Source of the DNA: a virus
IMG/VR virus record: IMGVR_UViG_3300028840_002786
Location: 1-24,041 of that record
Strand: one strand, 5' to 3'
Length of the DNA: 24,041 nucleotides
Below, piece after piece: positions 15,988-22,890 of this stretch (the first letter of the stretch is position 1; each line of letters begins with the position of its first letter). Made by a program: the position numbers and the translations under genes. Under the pieces are notes generated by a model. That model made no database searches. It worked only from the letters and a program-made list of their open reading frames with translations, and was not told where the DNA came from.

Positions 15988-16237
15988 CCGGACCGCCCCG
16001 CTTGGGTGGCTCCGCGACGACACGATCCTCGCGCTGGCGGCCCCCGTCGGCGACTGTTGCGCGCGGGTGAAGGCGCTAGGCGCGGCCTGTGAGGTCATCT
16101 CTGCGGCTGGCATTGAGACGAGCGGCATGACGACCAGCACTTCGGCCGTGGGCGTGGCGATCGGTGTCGTCAAGTCGCTCGTGAGCTACCACCGCGCCGA
16201 CGACGGCTCGCAGTCCGCATGGCTGAACGCTCAGTGA
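15962..16237 (+). CDS. Small unknown protein after the tail chaperones
   Basis: This 91-residue protein overlaps the frameshift product by 26 bases and starts at an ATG with GATGAGG upstream. It begins with a beta-like stretch (TIHIPADRTAPLG), has a Cys pair and a third Cys (DCCARVKALGAACEV, about residues 31-45), and a Gly/Val/Thr-rich mildly hydrophobic stretch (about 58-75). The last is too polar at its edges to call a membrane segment confidently. No family is recognised. Its place suggests a minor virion or assembly role. Confidence 0.7.
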   Translation: MRTIHIPADRTAPLGWLRDDTILALAAPVGDCCARVKALGAACEVISAAGIETSGMTTSTSAVGVAIGVVKSLVSYHRADDGSQSAWLNAQ

Positions 16238-16245
16238 GGTGACCT

Positions 16246-16533
16246 ATGGCCGACGTTGATGTCGCCGGCGACCTGCCGTCGCTGGATACCCTCAACCTGA
16301 CGACCTCCGCGATTACGGTCAAGGTGCCCGCACGCGCTCGCGCCGCGTACGTGATCGAGGCTGTGTCGGGGCTGCAGTACAGCTTTGACGGCACCACGTA
16401 CGCCGACGCGCCAAACGCGGCCGGGTTCCTGGTTTGGTCCCGAGCTCGCGCAAGTGAGTCTGCGACGACCTTCTACCTACGGCTCGCGAGCGGCACCGCT
16501 ACCGCTCGGCTCGACACCCGCGATCACCTCTGA
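16246..16533 (+). CDS. Small beta-rich virion-type protein
   Basis: This 95-residue protein has an SD GAGGTGA 4 bases before the ATG. It is almost entirely beta in pattern (AITVKVPARARAAYVIEAVSG; LQYSFDGTTYADAPNAAG; TTFYLRLASGTATARLD). It ends in TGATG overlapping the next gene, so the two are probably translated together. Such small single-domain beta proteins next to a larger glycine-linker protein are often decoration or fibre accessory proteins. No family is recognised. Confidence 0.7.
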   Translation: MADVDVAGDLPSLDTLNLTTSAITVKVPARARAAYVIEAVSGLQYSFDGTTYADAPNAAGFLVWSRARASESATTFYLRLASGTATARLDTRDHL

Positions 16534-17606
16534 TGCCGCCGCGTCTCTTCTTGCCGGGCGGCGGCGCTGAAGCTGTCACGCAGCCCACCTTGTCGGTGGC
16601 TGGCCGTGTCGACGGCGAAGCCTACACGGTCACAGCCGGGTCGAGGTCGTTGTCTATCACGGCGCAGTCGGGGGCCACGCTCCTGACGACTGTGGAGCAG
16701 GCGAGCACCGGGGCATCGGTCGCAGTCACGGGCGCCGACACCACCACGCCGTCGTGGACGGCTCCGGCTGGCACCACGGTAGGCGAGGCGTGCAACGTGC
16801 TGACCGTCGCGACGCTCGCCGGCTTGACGTCGCATGTGGGCTTCACCGAGTACACGGCGGGTAGCGGCGGCGGTGGCGGTGGCGGTGGCGGTGGCGGATC
16901 GTGGTCTACCCTACTGGACTTGGATCTCAGCTCGGTCACCAGCGCCGGACCCTACACGAGCGGCACCAATACGTTGACCATCGGAACCGACACCATCGAC
17001 CTTACGGTCACACGGTTTTCTGGCGCCACTGGGTCAGTGACGCCGACAAACGGCACGGGCTTGGTGTTTTCGGCCAACGGGCCTGGGACGCTGACCGCTG
17101 CGCTAGACTTCGTGGCGCAGCTTGCGCAGTGGGGCCGGGCGGCCGTGTCGCAGTACGTACACGCAGTCCACATCGTGTGCGATTCAGTCGCCATGCCGTC
17201 CGTGTCAGACAGCATCATGGGCGGGCTGTCGACGAACACCACCCACAATAGCGGTGACTCGCGTGTTTTCTACACCACTGCGGACGGCAGCGGTCCCACC
17301 ACGGAACGATGGCGAACCCGGAACAACACCAATAACTCCGCAGACATCGCGACGGGACAGACGGCGCGGACTGCCCGTGTCATCACGGCTATCGTCATCG
17401 GCGGGGCTATCGTCGAGGTCATGGACACGGCAGGGACGACGCTACCGACTCCTGCGCCGGGCGGGGCGTCCACCTACACAGTCGGCGCGGACGCGGTAGG
17501 CCAGCTCGATTCGACGCCGCAATACCTGAACTGCTATTGCGTGCTCAATGTCGCGTTTGGGACGAGCTTGACGGTTACCCGGCTGGCAGTCCAGCGCTAC
17601 GAATAG
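16533..17606 (+). CDS. Two-domain tail/receptor-binding-type protein with polyglycine linker
   Basis: This 357-residue protein has a beta-rich N-terminal domain (about residues 18-108) and an eleven-glycine linker (112-122). A larger C-terminal domain (about 124-357) starts SWSTLLDLDLSSV and is rich in Thr, Ser, Asn and Gly. An N-terminal anchor, flexible glycine hinge and beta-rich distal domain suggest a virion-surface adhesin, receptor-binding or decoration protein. No catalytic motif was seen. Codon use around 17300-17340 is noticeably more A-rich (Asn/Thr runs) than in the head genes, a weak hint of different origin. It starts at an ATG overlapping the previous stop. The function is a suggestion only. 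Confidence 0.65.
   Translation: MPPRLFLPGGGAEAVTQPTLSVAGRVDGEAYTVTAGSRSLSITAQSGATLLTTVEQASTGASVAVTGADTTTPSWTAPAGTTVGEACNVLTVATLAGLTSHVGFTEYTAGSGGGGGGGGGGGSWSTLLDLDLSSVTSAGPYTSGTNTLTIGTDTIDLTVTRFSGATGSVTPTNGTGLVFSANGPGTLTAALDFVAQLAQWGRAAVSQYVHAVHIVCDSVAMPSVSDSIMGGLSTNTTHNSGDSRVFYTTADGSGPTTERWRTRNNTNNSADIATGQTARTARVITAIVIGGAIVEVMDTAGTTLPTPAPGGASTYTVGADAVGQLDSTPQYLNCYCVLNVAFGTSLTVTRLAVQRYE
16869..16897 (+). repeat. Hexanucleotide tandem repeat (GGCGGT) encoding the glycine linker
   Basis: Four full copies of GGCGGT followed by a partial one encode most of the eleven-glycine run. Loss or gain of one unit would change the linker by two glycines without shifting the frame. Confidence 0.9.
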
Positions 17607-17614
17607 GAGGCACC

Positions 17615-17911
17615 ATGCGCATCCGTGACGTATCGACGACCACCGACGGCCCGACCGGACACACGGTTCGGCGGCTACAGGTCGACATCCCGCTGGATCG
17701 CCCCATCATGCAGCGCGTGGATGACGGAGAATATCAGCTCGTCATCGCAGGACTACCGGTGCCAGCCCAGGCGGCAGACGCCGTGCTCGCAGACATCCGC
17801 GGGCGGGTGGCGCTGGGCTCATCCACCCCCGTCACCGCCGAGCATATGCGCACACTGAGGTTTGATGACGCGTTGTTGTCGCTGGCAATGGCGGTCGAGG
17901 TGGACCCGTGA
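17615..17911 (+). CDS. Small unknown protein upstream of the amidase
   Basis: This 98-residue protein starts at an ATG 4 bases after a clear TAGGAGG SD that overlaps the preceding stop. An upstream in-frame GTG exists but has no SD. It has beta segments (HTVRRLQVDIPLD; GEYQLVIAGLPVP) followed by helices (QAADAVLADIRGRV; LRFDDALLSLAMAVE). No family is recognised. It ends GTGA, overlapping the amidase start by 4 bases, so it is probably co-translated with it. Confidence 0.75.
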   Translation: MRIRDVSTTTDGPTGHTVRRLQVDIPLDRPIMQRVDDGEYQLVIAGLPVPAQAADAVLADIRGRVALGSSTPVTAEHMRTLRFDDALLSLAMAVEVDP

Positions 17912-18507
17912 CCGAGCCGCTGCACATCGCCGTGATCCCTGGCCACGGCATGCGCGGGGGTCGCTGGGATCCTGGGGCCACCTTCGACGGGCACGAGGAA
18001 GCGACCGTAGTGCGTCGGCTGGCTCGCTACCTGTTCCACCTTGCACCCGGCCGCGTCACCATCTGCGACCAGGTGGAGCGCGGGCGCCGCAGCTACTCTT
18101 CGCGGCGGGCTGCTGCCGGCGCGGCCATCGCGGAGAACGGCGGGCATGGTGTGCTCGTGCACCTGCACTGCAACGCGCTAGGCAGCCAGCCGTCTGGGCG
18201 CTATGCGTTCTGCGCGCATGACCCGCGCAGCGAGCTCGGCGCCAGCTACGCGGCCCGCTGGCAGCGATCGGCGCGCGAGCACTACCCGCGCGATCTCTTC
18301 CGCGACCGCGACCTGCGTGTCGTGTCGGCCGGCGATGACTGGCCCCGTGTACGCGCAGTGCTCCGACGCACCTACAGCGAGACGCCCGCGGGCGTGGCGG
18401 CGGTGCTGGTCGAGCTCGGCTTCATCGACAACCCGTCGCACGGCCCGCTGTGGGTCGGCGATGGGGTCGACATGTTGGCCCGCACGCTCGCCGATGCGTG
18501 GCTGTAG
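17908..18507 (+). CDS. N-acetylmuramoyl-L-alanine amidase (Amidase_3 type endolysin)
   Basis: This enzyme would cleave the bond between N-acetylmuramic acid and L-alanine in peptidoglycan at lysis. The 199-residue length equals a bare Amidase_3 catalytic domain. The visible zinc ligands and motifs are H13 in IPGHGMRGGRWDPGA, E30 (or E31) in GHEEATVV, H87 in LVHLHCNA, and the catalytic E169 in VLVELGFIDNPSH. No separate wall-binding domain and no signal peptide were seen, so export would need a holin. It starts with GTG (GTGA overlap). Downstream genes are the likely partners. An additional virion role cannot be excluded. Confidence 0.9.
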   Translation: MTEPLHIAVIPGHGMRGGRWDPGATFDGHEEATVVRRLARYLFHLAPGRVTICDQVERGRRSYSSRRAAAGAAIAENGGHGVLVHLHCNALGSQPSGRYAFCAHDPRSELGASYAARWQRSAREHYPRDLFRDRDLRVVSAGDDWPRVRAVLRRTYSETPAGVAAVLVELGFIDNPSHGPLWVGDGVDMLARTLADAWL

Positions 18508-18515
18508 GAGGTACC

Positions 18516-18752
18516 ATGGCCCGACACCGCCACCCCGTTGCCCGCTTCATTCTCGCTTGTGCGCAAGGCAAGGAAGACGCCGCCGTGCGGCTGCTTGACG
18601 AGCTGACCAACTGGCACGGCTTCGCCGAGCTCGCCGCCGACGCCGTGGGCCGCCCCGTGGTGCGTGCCATGATCGGCGCCATGGCGAACGGCCGCGCGCA
18701 GCTCGCCGACGGCCTCGAAGAGGTGGTCGCCGCGCTGCGCAAGAGCGCGTGA
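18516..18752 (+). CDS. Small protein of the lysis region, function unknown
   Basis: This 78-residue protein starts at an ATG with TAGGAGG 5 bases upstream. It is helical throughout, with an amphipathic centre (GRPVVRAMIGAMANG, about residues 45-59) and helices on either side. No full transmembrane segment was seen, so a classical holin is unlikely. It overlaps the next gene by GTGA. An earlier in-frame start at 18450 lies inside the amidase gene and has no SD. Confidence 0.75.
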   Translation: MARHRHPVARFILACAQGKEDAAVRLLDELTNWHGFAELAADAVGRPVVRAMIGAMANGRAQLADGLEEVVAALRKSA

Positions 18753-19135
18753 TCGCAATGCCTGGCGACGCGCATTCGATGGCAGACCCGCCGGGGCACC
18801 CCGTCGAGCATGACTGGCCCGGCGTGGGCGAAGCTACCGGCCCCGTCGGCGTGCTGCTGTCGCTGGTGCTGATTCTTGACCGCATGGGGCTATTGCGCCG
18901 TCGGCCGAAGTCCGAGCAAGATGACACAGCAGCGAAGACGGCCGCGGCGGCGAAGACGGCGGCAGCAGTCGAGCAGGCGAAAGCGCTTGCGGAGGTGAAA
19001 AAGGATGTCGAACACCTACTCGCCCGGGCCGAAGAGGACCGCGCCGAACAGCGCCGACACCGGCGCGACGTCGCTCGGATCCTCACCGGCCTGCAAACAA
19101 AGATCGCCCGCGAGCTCGACAACACGCCGGACTGA
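18749..19135 (+). CDS. Single-membrane-segment coiled-coil protein (candidate lysis protein)
   Basis: This 128-residue protein has one clear membrane segment (residues about 31-49, GPVGVLLSLVLILDRMGLL), flanked by RRRPK. A long charged Ala/Lys/Glu coiled coil (about 56-125) follows. One N-terminal membrane helix plus coiled coil is the build of an inner-membrane spanin (Rz-like) and also occurs in some holin-like proteins. The RRR after the segment argues for the C-terminus being cytoplasmic, which fits a spanin less well. It follows the amidase with only one small gene between. The GTG start overlaps the previous stop (GTGA); an ATG at 18758 is the alternative. The call is provisional. Confidence 0.6.
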   Translation: MIAMPGDAHSMADPPGHPVEHDWPGVGEATGPVGVLLSLVLILDRMGLLRRRPKSEQDDTAAKTAAAAKTAAAVEQAKALAEVKKDVEHLLARAEEDRAEQRRHRRDVARILTGLQTKIARELDNTPD

Positions 19136-19250
19136 TGCCGTTCGCCTGGTAGGGGTCTGCGCGCTGCTGTCGGCGGCCGTGGTCGAGCTGGAGGCCGTTG
19201 GTTCGGCGTCCGAGCAGCGGCCCGTCGGCTTCCGTGGTGGGGTGCACTGA
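19005..19250 (+). CDS. Possible nested membrane protein in +1 frame (lysis region)
   Basis: This 81-residue frame begins inside the preceding gene. Its ATG has a perfect GGAGG at 18991-18995, 9 bases upstream, and its stop overlaps the next gene as TGATG, the junction used throughout this phage. It is the only frame that covers bases 19136-19249, otherwise empty. The first 44 residues are Ser/Thr/Pro-rich, followed by one hydrophobic segment (about 47-64, LVGVCALLSAAVVELEAV). A nested gene inside a one-membrane-segment coiled-coil protein is the Rz/Rz1 layout. However, the Cys does not sit in a proper lipobox and the hydrophobic part is central, so an outer-membrane spanin is doubtful. Chance remains possible. 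Confidence 0.4.
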   Translation: MSNTYSPGPKRTAPNSADTGATSLGSSPACKQRSPASSTTRRTDAVRLVGVCALLSAAVVELEAVGSASEQRPVGFRGGVH

Positions 19251-19600
19251 TGGGATCGCGCGTTCCCGATGCTGGTGTCGATCTGCTCGCAGGCGGTCTT
19301 CGGCTGTGGGTAGGGTGCGAGCTGCCCACCATCGGCCCCGGCTACCACGTCGCCGCCAGAAGCGACGAGCTGATCACGCTCGACGACTGGAGCGCGATCA
19401 AAGCCGCGCTGCGGCAGCATAGCGTGCCGGCCGTGGTCGCCGCGATCAACGCGAGCCCCGCGCAACCGTGGTGGTCGCGAGCTGTGCCGGTGCTGCGGCA
19501 CGCATGGCAGGCGCAGACGGCCGCGGTGACACTGTGGCAGGCGCCCGGCGTGCTCGTGCCTACTCAGTGGGTCGGGCCGTCGCCAGTCTGGCAGCCATGA
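19250..19600 (+). CDS. Small Trp-rich unknown protein at end of the lysis region
   Basis: This 116-residue protein starts at an ATG overlapping the nested ORF's stop (TGATG). It is mixed in pattern, with several Trp and Pro residues in the second half (SPAQPWWSRAVPVLRHAWQ and PTQWVGPSPVWQP). Its middle has LDDWSAIKAALRQHSVPAVVAAI. No family is recognised. It is the last plus-strand gene of this block and overlaps the 3' end of the minus-strand gene at 19560 by 41 bases. Confidence 0.65.
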   Translation: MGSRVPDAGVDLLAGGLRLWVGCELPTIGPGYHVAARSDELITLDDWSAIKAALRQHSVPAVVAAINASPAQPWWSRAVPVLRHAWQAQTAAVTLWQAPGVLVPTQWVGPSPVWQP

Positions 19601-19850
19601 CTCGAGATGCCCCGGCGATCTGCCCCGCAATCCAGCCGAGCCGCAGCAGAGCCAACGCCACACGAGCGCGGCGGCCGACGCATTTAGGCCCCTCCACCGC
19701 GGCGACGGCGGCCACCTGGTAGACCTCACAGGCGGCATACATGGCCCGCATTTGCCCGCGATACTCGGGCGGCAGGTCGTCGGCGTCGCGGTCGCCGTGG
19801 TGGTCGAGCAACGGCCACAGCAGGCCGGCTAATCTCGTCTTGGCTTCCAT
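19560..19850 (-). CDS. Small unknown minus-strand protein
   Basis: This 96-residue protein is the last gene of the minus-strand block. Start ATG at 19850 has GGGAG 6 bases upstream; an upstream in-frame ATG (19895) lacks a good SD. The N-terminal third is acidic (LDHHGDRDADDLPPEYRG). The rest is an Ala/Arg-rich helix set (ARVALALLRLGWIAGQIAG, about residues 67-85) that is amphipathic to mildly hydrophobic. No family is recognised. Its 3' end overlaps the convergent plus-strand gene by 41 bases. Confidence 0.6.
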   Translation of the reverse strand: MEAKTRLAGLLWPLLDHHGDRDADDLPPEYRGQMRAMYAACEVYQVAAVAAVEGPKCVGRRARVALALLRLGWIAGQIAGASRVMAARLATARPTE

Positions 19851-19872
19851 GTCGCGCTCCCGGGATACACGA

Positions 19873-19925
19873 CGCCCCCGGGTGCAGGTGTGCACCGAAG
19901 GGCGGGTCGCCGCAACCCGGGGGCG
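19873..19925. repeat. 11-bp inverted repeat between two minus-strand genes
   Basis: CGCCCCCGGGT (19873-19883) is the reverse complement of ACCCGGGGGCG (19915-19925), with a 31-base spacer. A smaller alternative hairpin, GGTGCA (19881-19886) with TGCACC (19891-19896), lies inside. No T-run follows on either strand, so an attenuator, operator or RNA-processing hairpin is more likely than a simple terminator. Confidence 0.7.
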
Positions 19926-19955
19926 GTAGTGGCTGCTGCAGTGTAGCGCGGCCGA

Positions 19956-20222
19956 TCATTCCAGGTACGTGCCGTGCTCTTCCGCGTGCATGATCATCGC
20001 CCGGCCGGCCGCCGTCGCCCGCACCCGGTCGAACCGTGGCTCGGGCCCGTATTCGAGGAGGCCATAGTGCCGCAGGATGGCGAGGCAGCGGCGGCTCGTG
20101 CGGCGGGTAATGTGCAGCTTCGTCGCCGCGGCGTGCCTGTCGTGCCAATCCGTGTCGCTCTTCTTCGCGAGCCAGTGCAGGACGTCGATCGCTGACACCG
20201 AAATGCTTCTCGTTTGCTTCAT
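19956..20222 (-). CDS. Small winged-helix DNA-binding regulator
   Basis: This 88-residue protein has the outline of a winged helix-turn-helix. Helices run about residues 8-21 (SVSAIDVLHWLAKK) and 29-52 (HDRHAAATKLHITRRTSRRCLAIL), then RHYGLLEYGP leads into a wing and a final helix (RATAAGRAMIMHAEE). This pattern resembles MarR/PadR-like domains used by phage regulators. No ligand-binding or dimerisation extension is present. The ATG at 20222 has GAGAGG about 8 bases upstream. Earlier in-frame starts (20348) lie in a region with inverted repeats and look non-coding. It is flanked on both sides by inverted repeats that could be its own operator. The target is unknown. Confidence 0.65.
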   Translation of the reverse strand: MKQTRSISVSAIDVLHWLAKKSDTDWHDRHAAATKLHITRRTSRRCLAILRHYGLLEYGPEPRFDRVRATAAGRAMIMHAEEHGTYLE

Positions 20223-20252
20223 GGTCGATCCTCTCGACTGATGGGGAGGGGT

Positions 20253-20335
20253 GCCTACCCGCACGCGGCTGGATTCCACTGCGCAGCCGATAGGGGTCGC
20301 CGTGCGACCCGTGAGGGTGAAGCGCACGGGTAGGC
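20253..20335. repeat. Inverted repeat and hairpin upstream of the regulator gene
   Basis: GCCTACCCG (20253-20261) is the reverse complement of CGGGTAGGC (20327-20335). Between them GGGTCGC (20294-20300) pairs with GCGACCC (20304-20310) around three bases. These lie in the 128-base gap between the helicase gene and the regulator gene. They could be operator half-sites, an RNA structure or an early terminator. Confidence 0.65.
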
Positions 20336-20350
20336 GTAAACGGTGCAAGG

Positions 20351-22315
20351 TCAGATCAGCGCCCGGCCGGCGTCCGTGAGCTCTTCGCCACGGAGTAGGC
20401 CACGACGCCGCAGGCCGGCGAGTGTCGGCGCCCGGACGGCGGCTATCTCTCCGCTGGCGATGGCCCGCAGACCGGCCACCATGGCGGGCGATGGGGTGGG
20501 ATCGTACCGACTTGATCGGCTCGACCGGATCTCGGCGCGGATGGCCTGGCGGGCTCGGAGCGACGAGATCAGACAGCCGGCCTCACCCGCTGTCATCGAC
20601 CGCAGATCGCGAGCAACCCGCAGCGAGCGCAAGAGCCTGCACTGTGCATCCGAAGCGGGCTTCGAGCGCCACGGCGCCGACCAGTCCGACACGCGGCCCC
20701 CCTCTCGCATGATCCAAGACCGCCCCGTCGTGCGGGCCTGCAGCAGATCGCGAGATGCGAAGACGCGCCGCGCGGTCGGCTTGCCCCGTCGGGGGAGGCG
20801 GCAGCCCCACACAGACCACTCACCGCTTGCCAGCTGGCGCACGATACAGACGAGTGAGACGTCGCCGGCCGTCTTCGCTTCCGCCGACCAGATGCCACCG
20901 TCGAGGTACCAGCCGACGGCACGGTCGGCGCGGTCGCCCGGCAGTAGCTCAAGCCGGTATTCGGTCACCCCGGCGACCTGCAGGTCGACCGCGACTTCTT
21001 CGGCTTCATCTTCCGTCGCGAGCCGCAGCTCGGGGCGGCCGTGCGTGCGGTCTCCATGCTTCGGCCACCGCACCACGGTGCGGATCCCCTCGACTTCGAC
21101 CACGGCACCGGTACCGAGGGCGTCGACGCGGTGCTGCACCAGGTCGCCGAGCTCGAAGGGGCGCTGCTGTCGGCTGGCAAGCGGGCCGCTCGGGTCGGTC
21201 ATGTCGGCTTCGACGTCGAGCCGCAAGTCGACACCATCGTCGGCGAAGTCCAGCACCAGACAGTCGGTCTTGCCGATCTCGGGACACAAGCGCAGCCCGC
21301 GGCCGACCATTTGCACCGCGATCACCATCGACCGGGTGGGCCGAGCGCGCAGCAGTGCCGAGCACCGCGGGGCATTGAACCCCTCGAAGAGCAAGTCGCG
21401 CGACACGAGCACCTGCACACGGCCGGCCGTGAAGCCGTCGATCAACCGCTCGCGCTCGATGGTTGGCATGTCGCCCCACACGGCGTGCGCGTCGACACCC
21501 TCTTCGCGCATGGCTTCGGCAAGGTGCTGCGCGTGGGCCACATCTACAGCAAAGGCAAGAGCCTGCCGATCGGCCGAATGCTCGAGGTACTTCTGCGCGA
21601 TCAGCCGATTGCGCTCGGGCGTGTCGACGGCCGCGGCGAGCTCGCTTTCGTCATAGTCGCCGCCGCTGGTCACCCGCACGTCTGCGACCGAAAGGTGCGT
21701 CTCGATCTTGATCGCCCGCGGTGGCACGAGCACCCCGTCGGCGATGGCTTCGCAGATCCCGTAGCTGTAGACCAACATCTCGAAGACCGACCCGATCCCG
21801 ACAGTGCCGCCGTTGCCGTCGGAGCGAAACCCGGTAGCGGTGCAGCCGATGTGCAGCACCTTGTCGCGACGGCCACCCGCGGCGCGCTGGGCCGCTTCGA
21901 TGGCCTCGAAGGTGCGCACGTACGTCGGCGCCGTGGCGTGGTGGCATTCGTCCGTGATCACCAGGTCGAAAGGCGGAATTCCATCGAGCCGCGACTGCAG
22001 GGACGGGACGGACGCCACGACGACACGTGCAAGAATCTGATTCCGCGCCCCCTGGACGATCCCAACGTCTTCGTATAGCTCGCGAATCCGGGCCGTCAGG
22101 TCTTCGACGAGCTCGCGGCGGTGCACGCGCACCATGACCCGCCAACCAGCGCGGGCACACTTGACCGCGAATCCGGCCAGCCATGACCCCTTGCCCGTGC
22201 CCGTGGCCGACTCGACAACCATCGACCAGCAGCCGGCCCGAACGGCCTCGCGGACCGCGTTTGTCGCCTCAATCTGCCATTTCCGCGGGCTCTTGCCCGG
22301 TGGCATCGGAATCAA
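20351..22315 (-). CDS. SF2 DExH-type helicase with Tudor-like and winged-helix C-terminal extensions
   Basis: This 654-residue ATP-dependent nucleic-acid motor is probably for phage DNA replication or recombination. N-terminal motifs: R11-K-W-Q14 (Q-like), Walker A SATGTGKG (36-43), motif II DECHH (122-126), motif III GCTAT (157-161), motif V region SRDLLFEGFNAP (305-316) and motif VI QMVGRGLR (335-342). Beyond the core, residues 387-418 (FELGDLVQHRVDALGTGAVV onward) resemble the Tudor-like 'GD-x-V-x-H-x-x-x-G-x-G' module at the end of UvrD/PcrA. Residues 554-590 fit a small helical 'SxxQ...eA..LI' module, and 610-654 (TLAGLRRRGLL; LTDAGRALI) look like a winged helix. The start is TTG at 22315 (SD-like AGGGTGG 7 bases upstream, overlapping the previous stop), or ATG at 22306. 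Confidence 0.85.
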   Translation of the reverse strand: MIPMPPGKSPRKWQIEATNAVREAVRAGCWSMVVESATGTGKGSWLAGFAVKCARAGWRVMVRVHRRELVEDLTARIRELYEDVGIVQGARNQILARVVVASVPSLQSRLDGIPPFDLVITDECHHATAPTYVRTFEAIEAAQRAAGGRRDKVLHIGCTATGFRSDGNGGTVGIGSVFEMLVYSYGICEAIADGVLVPPRAIKIETHLSVADVRVTSGGDYDESELAAAVDTPERNRLIAQKYLEHSADRQALAFAVDVAHAQHLAEAMREEGVDAHAVWGDMPTIERERLIDGFTAGRVQVLVSRDLLFEGFNAPRCSALLRARPTRSMVIAVQMVGRGLRLCPEIGKTDCLVLDFADDGVDLRLDVEADMTDPSGPLASRQQRPFELGDLVQHRVDALGTGAVVEVEGIRTVVRWPKHGDRTHGRPELRLATEDEAEEVAVDLQVAGVTEYRLELLPGDRADRAVGWYLDGGIWSAEAKTAGDVSLVCIVRQLASGEWSVWGCRLPRRGKPTARRVFASRDLLQARTTGRSWIMREGGRVSDWSAPWRSKPASDAQCRLLRSLRVARDLRSMTAGEAGCLISSLRARQAIRAEIRSSRSSRYDPTPSPAMVAGLRAIASGEIAAVRAPTLAGLRRRGLLRGEELTDAGRALI

Positions 22316-22890
22316 AGTGCACCACCCTTAGCCACACGCAGCAGCGCCCGCGCCATGTGCACTGCGTCGTGGAGACCATCCGACGGCACCGTGCAGCCGG
22401 GCGGGATCTCGCGGAATGGCGGGAGTGTGCCCCGCTCGACGTTCTGCAAATTGAACCGTCGAACCTCCGCTTTCCGGCCCGCACGCCCGCGGGTGCGCCG
22501 TCGAAGGCCAGCTCGTCGATCGACCCGCTGGGCATCCCACACCAGCACGCGACGACCGGCGATGGTCGACGCCGCGTTCTTCCACGTGGTGACGTCGGCG
22601 ACGACCTTCGCAAGCCTGGCCGCCCCCTCTTGCTTCGCGGCCCACTTGCCGGGCTCTTCGATGACGGCCCACACTTCCGACGTGGCGACGAGCGGTCCCA
22701 TGTCTTCGAGCAGACCTTCGAGCACCGCGGCGGCCGTCTGGAAGGGCAGCGCGCCCGACTGCACGCCGCTGTAGTAGCCGCCCGTCCCATGGGCGGACCG
22801 GTGCGCGAGCCGCCGCGGGGCGTCGCAGAGTGCCACAGCCGCCCCGGTAACGCCGGGGTCGACGGCTATGGCGATGATGTTTCGGTGCAT
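22312..22890 (-). CDS. RuvC-like Holliday-junction-resolvase-family nuclease
   Basis: This 192-residue protein has the RNase H-fold RuvC pattern: IAIAVDPGVTGAAVAL with D11, the VWAVIEEP strand with E78/E79, and a C-terminal SDGLHDAVHMARALL with D171, H174 and D175. These are the four acidic or His positions expected for two-metal junction resolvases. The middle has a basic stretch (DRRAGLRRRTRGRAGRK) that could contact DNA. The ATG at 22890 has GGAGG 7 bases upstream; longer in-frame extensions toward 23013 lie in the divergent promoter region and are rejected. It overlaps the helicase by 4 bases. A role in resolving recombination or packaging intermediates is inferred. Confidence 0.8.
   Translation of the reverse strand: MHRNIIAIAVDPGVTGAAVALCDAPRRLAHRSAHGTGGYYSGVQSGALPFQTAAAVLEGLLEDMGPLVATSEVWAVIEEPGKWAAKQEGAARLAKVVADVTTWKNAASTIAGRRVLVWDAQRVDRRAGLRRRTRGRAGRKAEVRRFNLQNVERGTLPPFREIPPGCTVPSDGLHDAVHMARALLRVAKGGAL

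Noticed and set aside
16869-16897. Glycine-codon repeat as a possible recombination hotspot or CRISPR-like repeat
   Set aside because: It is a short in-frame hexamer tract with no spacers. It explains itself as the glycine hinge.
21041-22078. 345-residue plus-strand frame opposite the helicase
   Set aside because: The minus strand carries a full set of helicase motifs in register. The plus frame is a shadow without an SD.
20351-22890. Helicase plus RuvC-like nuclease as a defence or Cas-type system
   Set aside because: The two genes fit ordinary phage replication and recombination, no repeats or other defence genes are present, and the RuvC-like protein is resolvase-sized.
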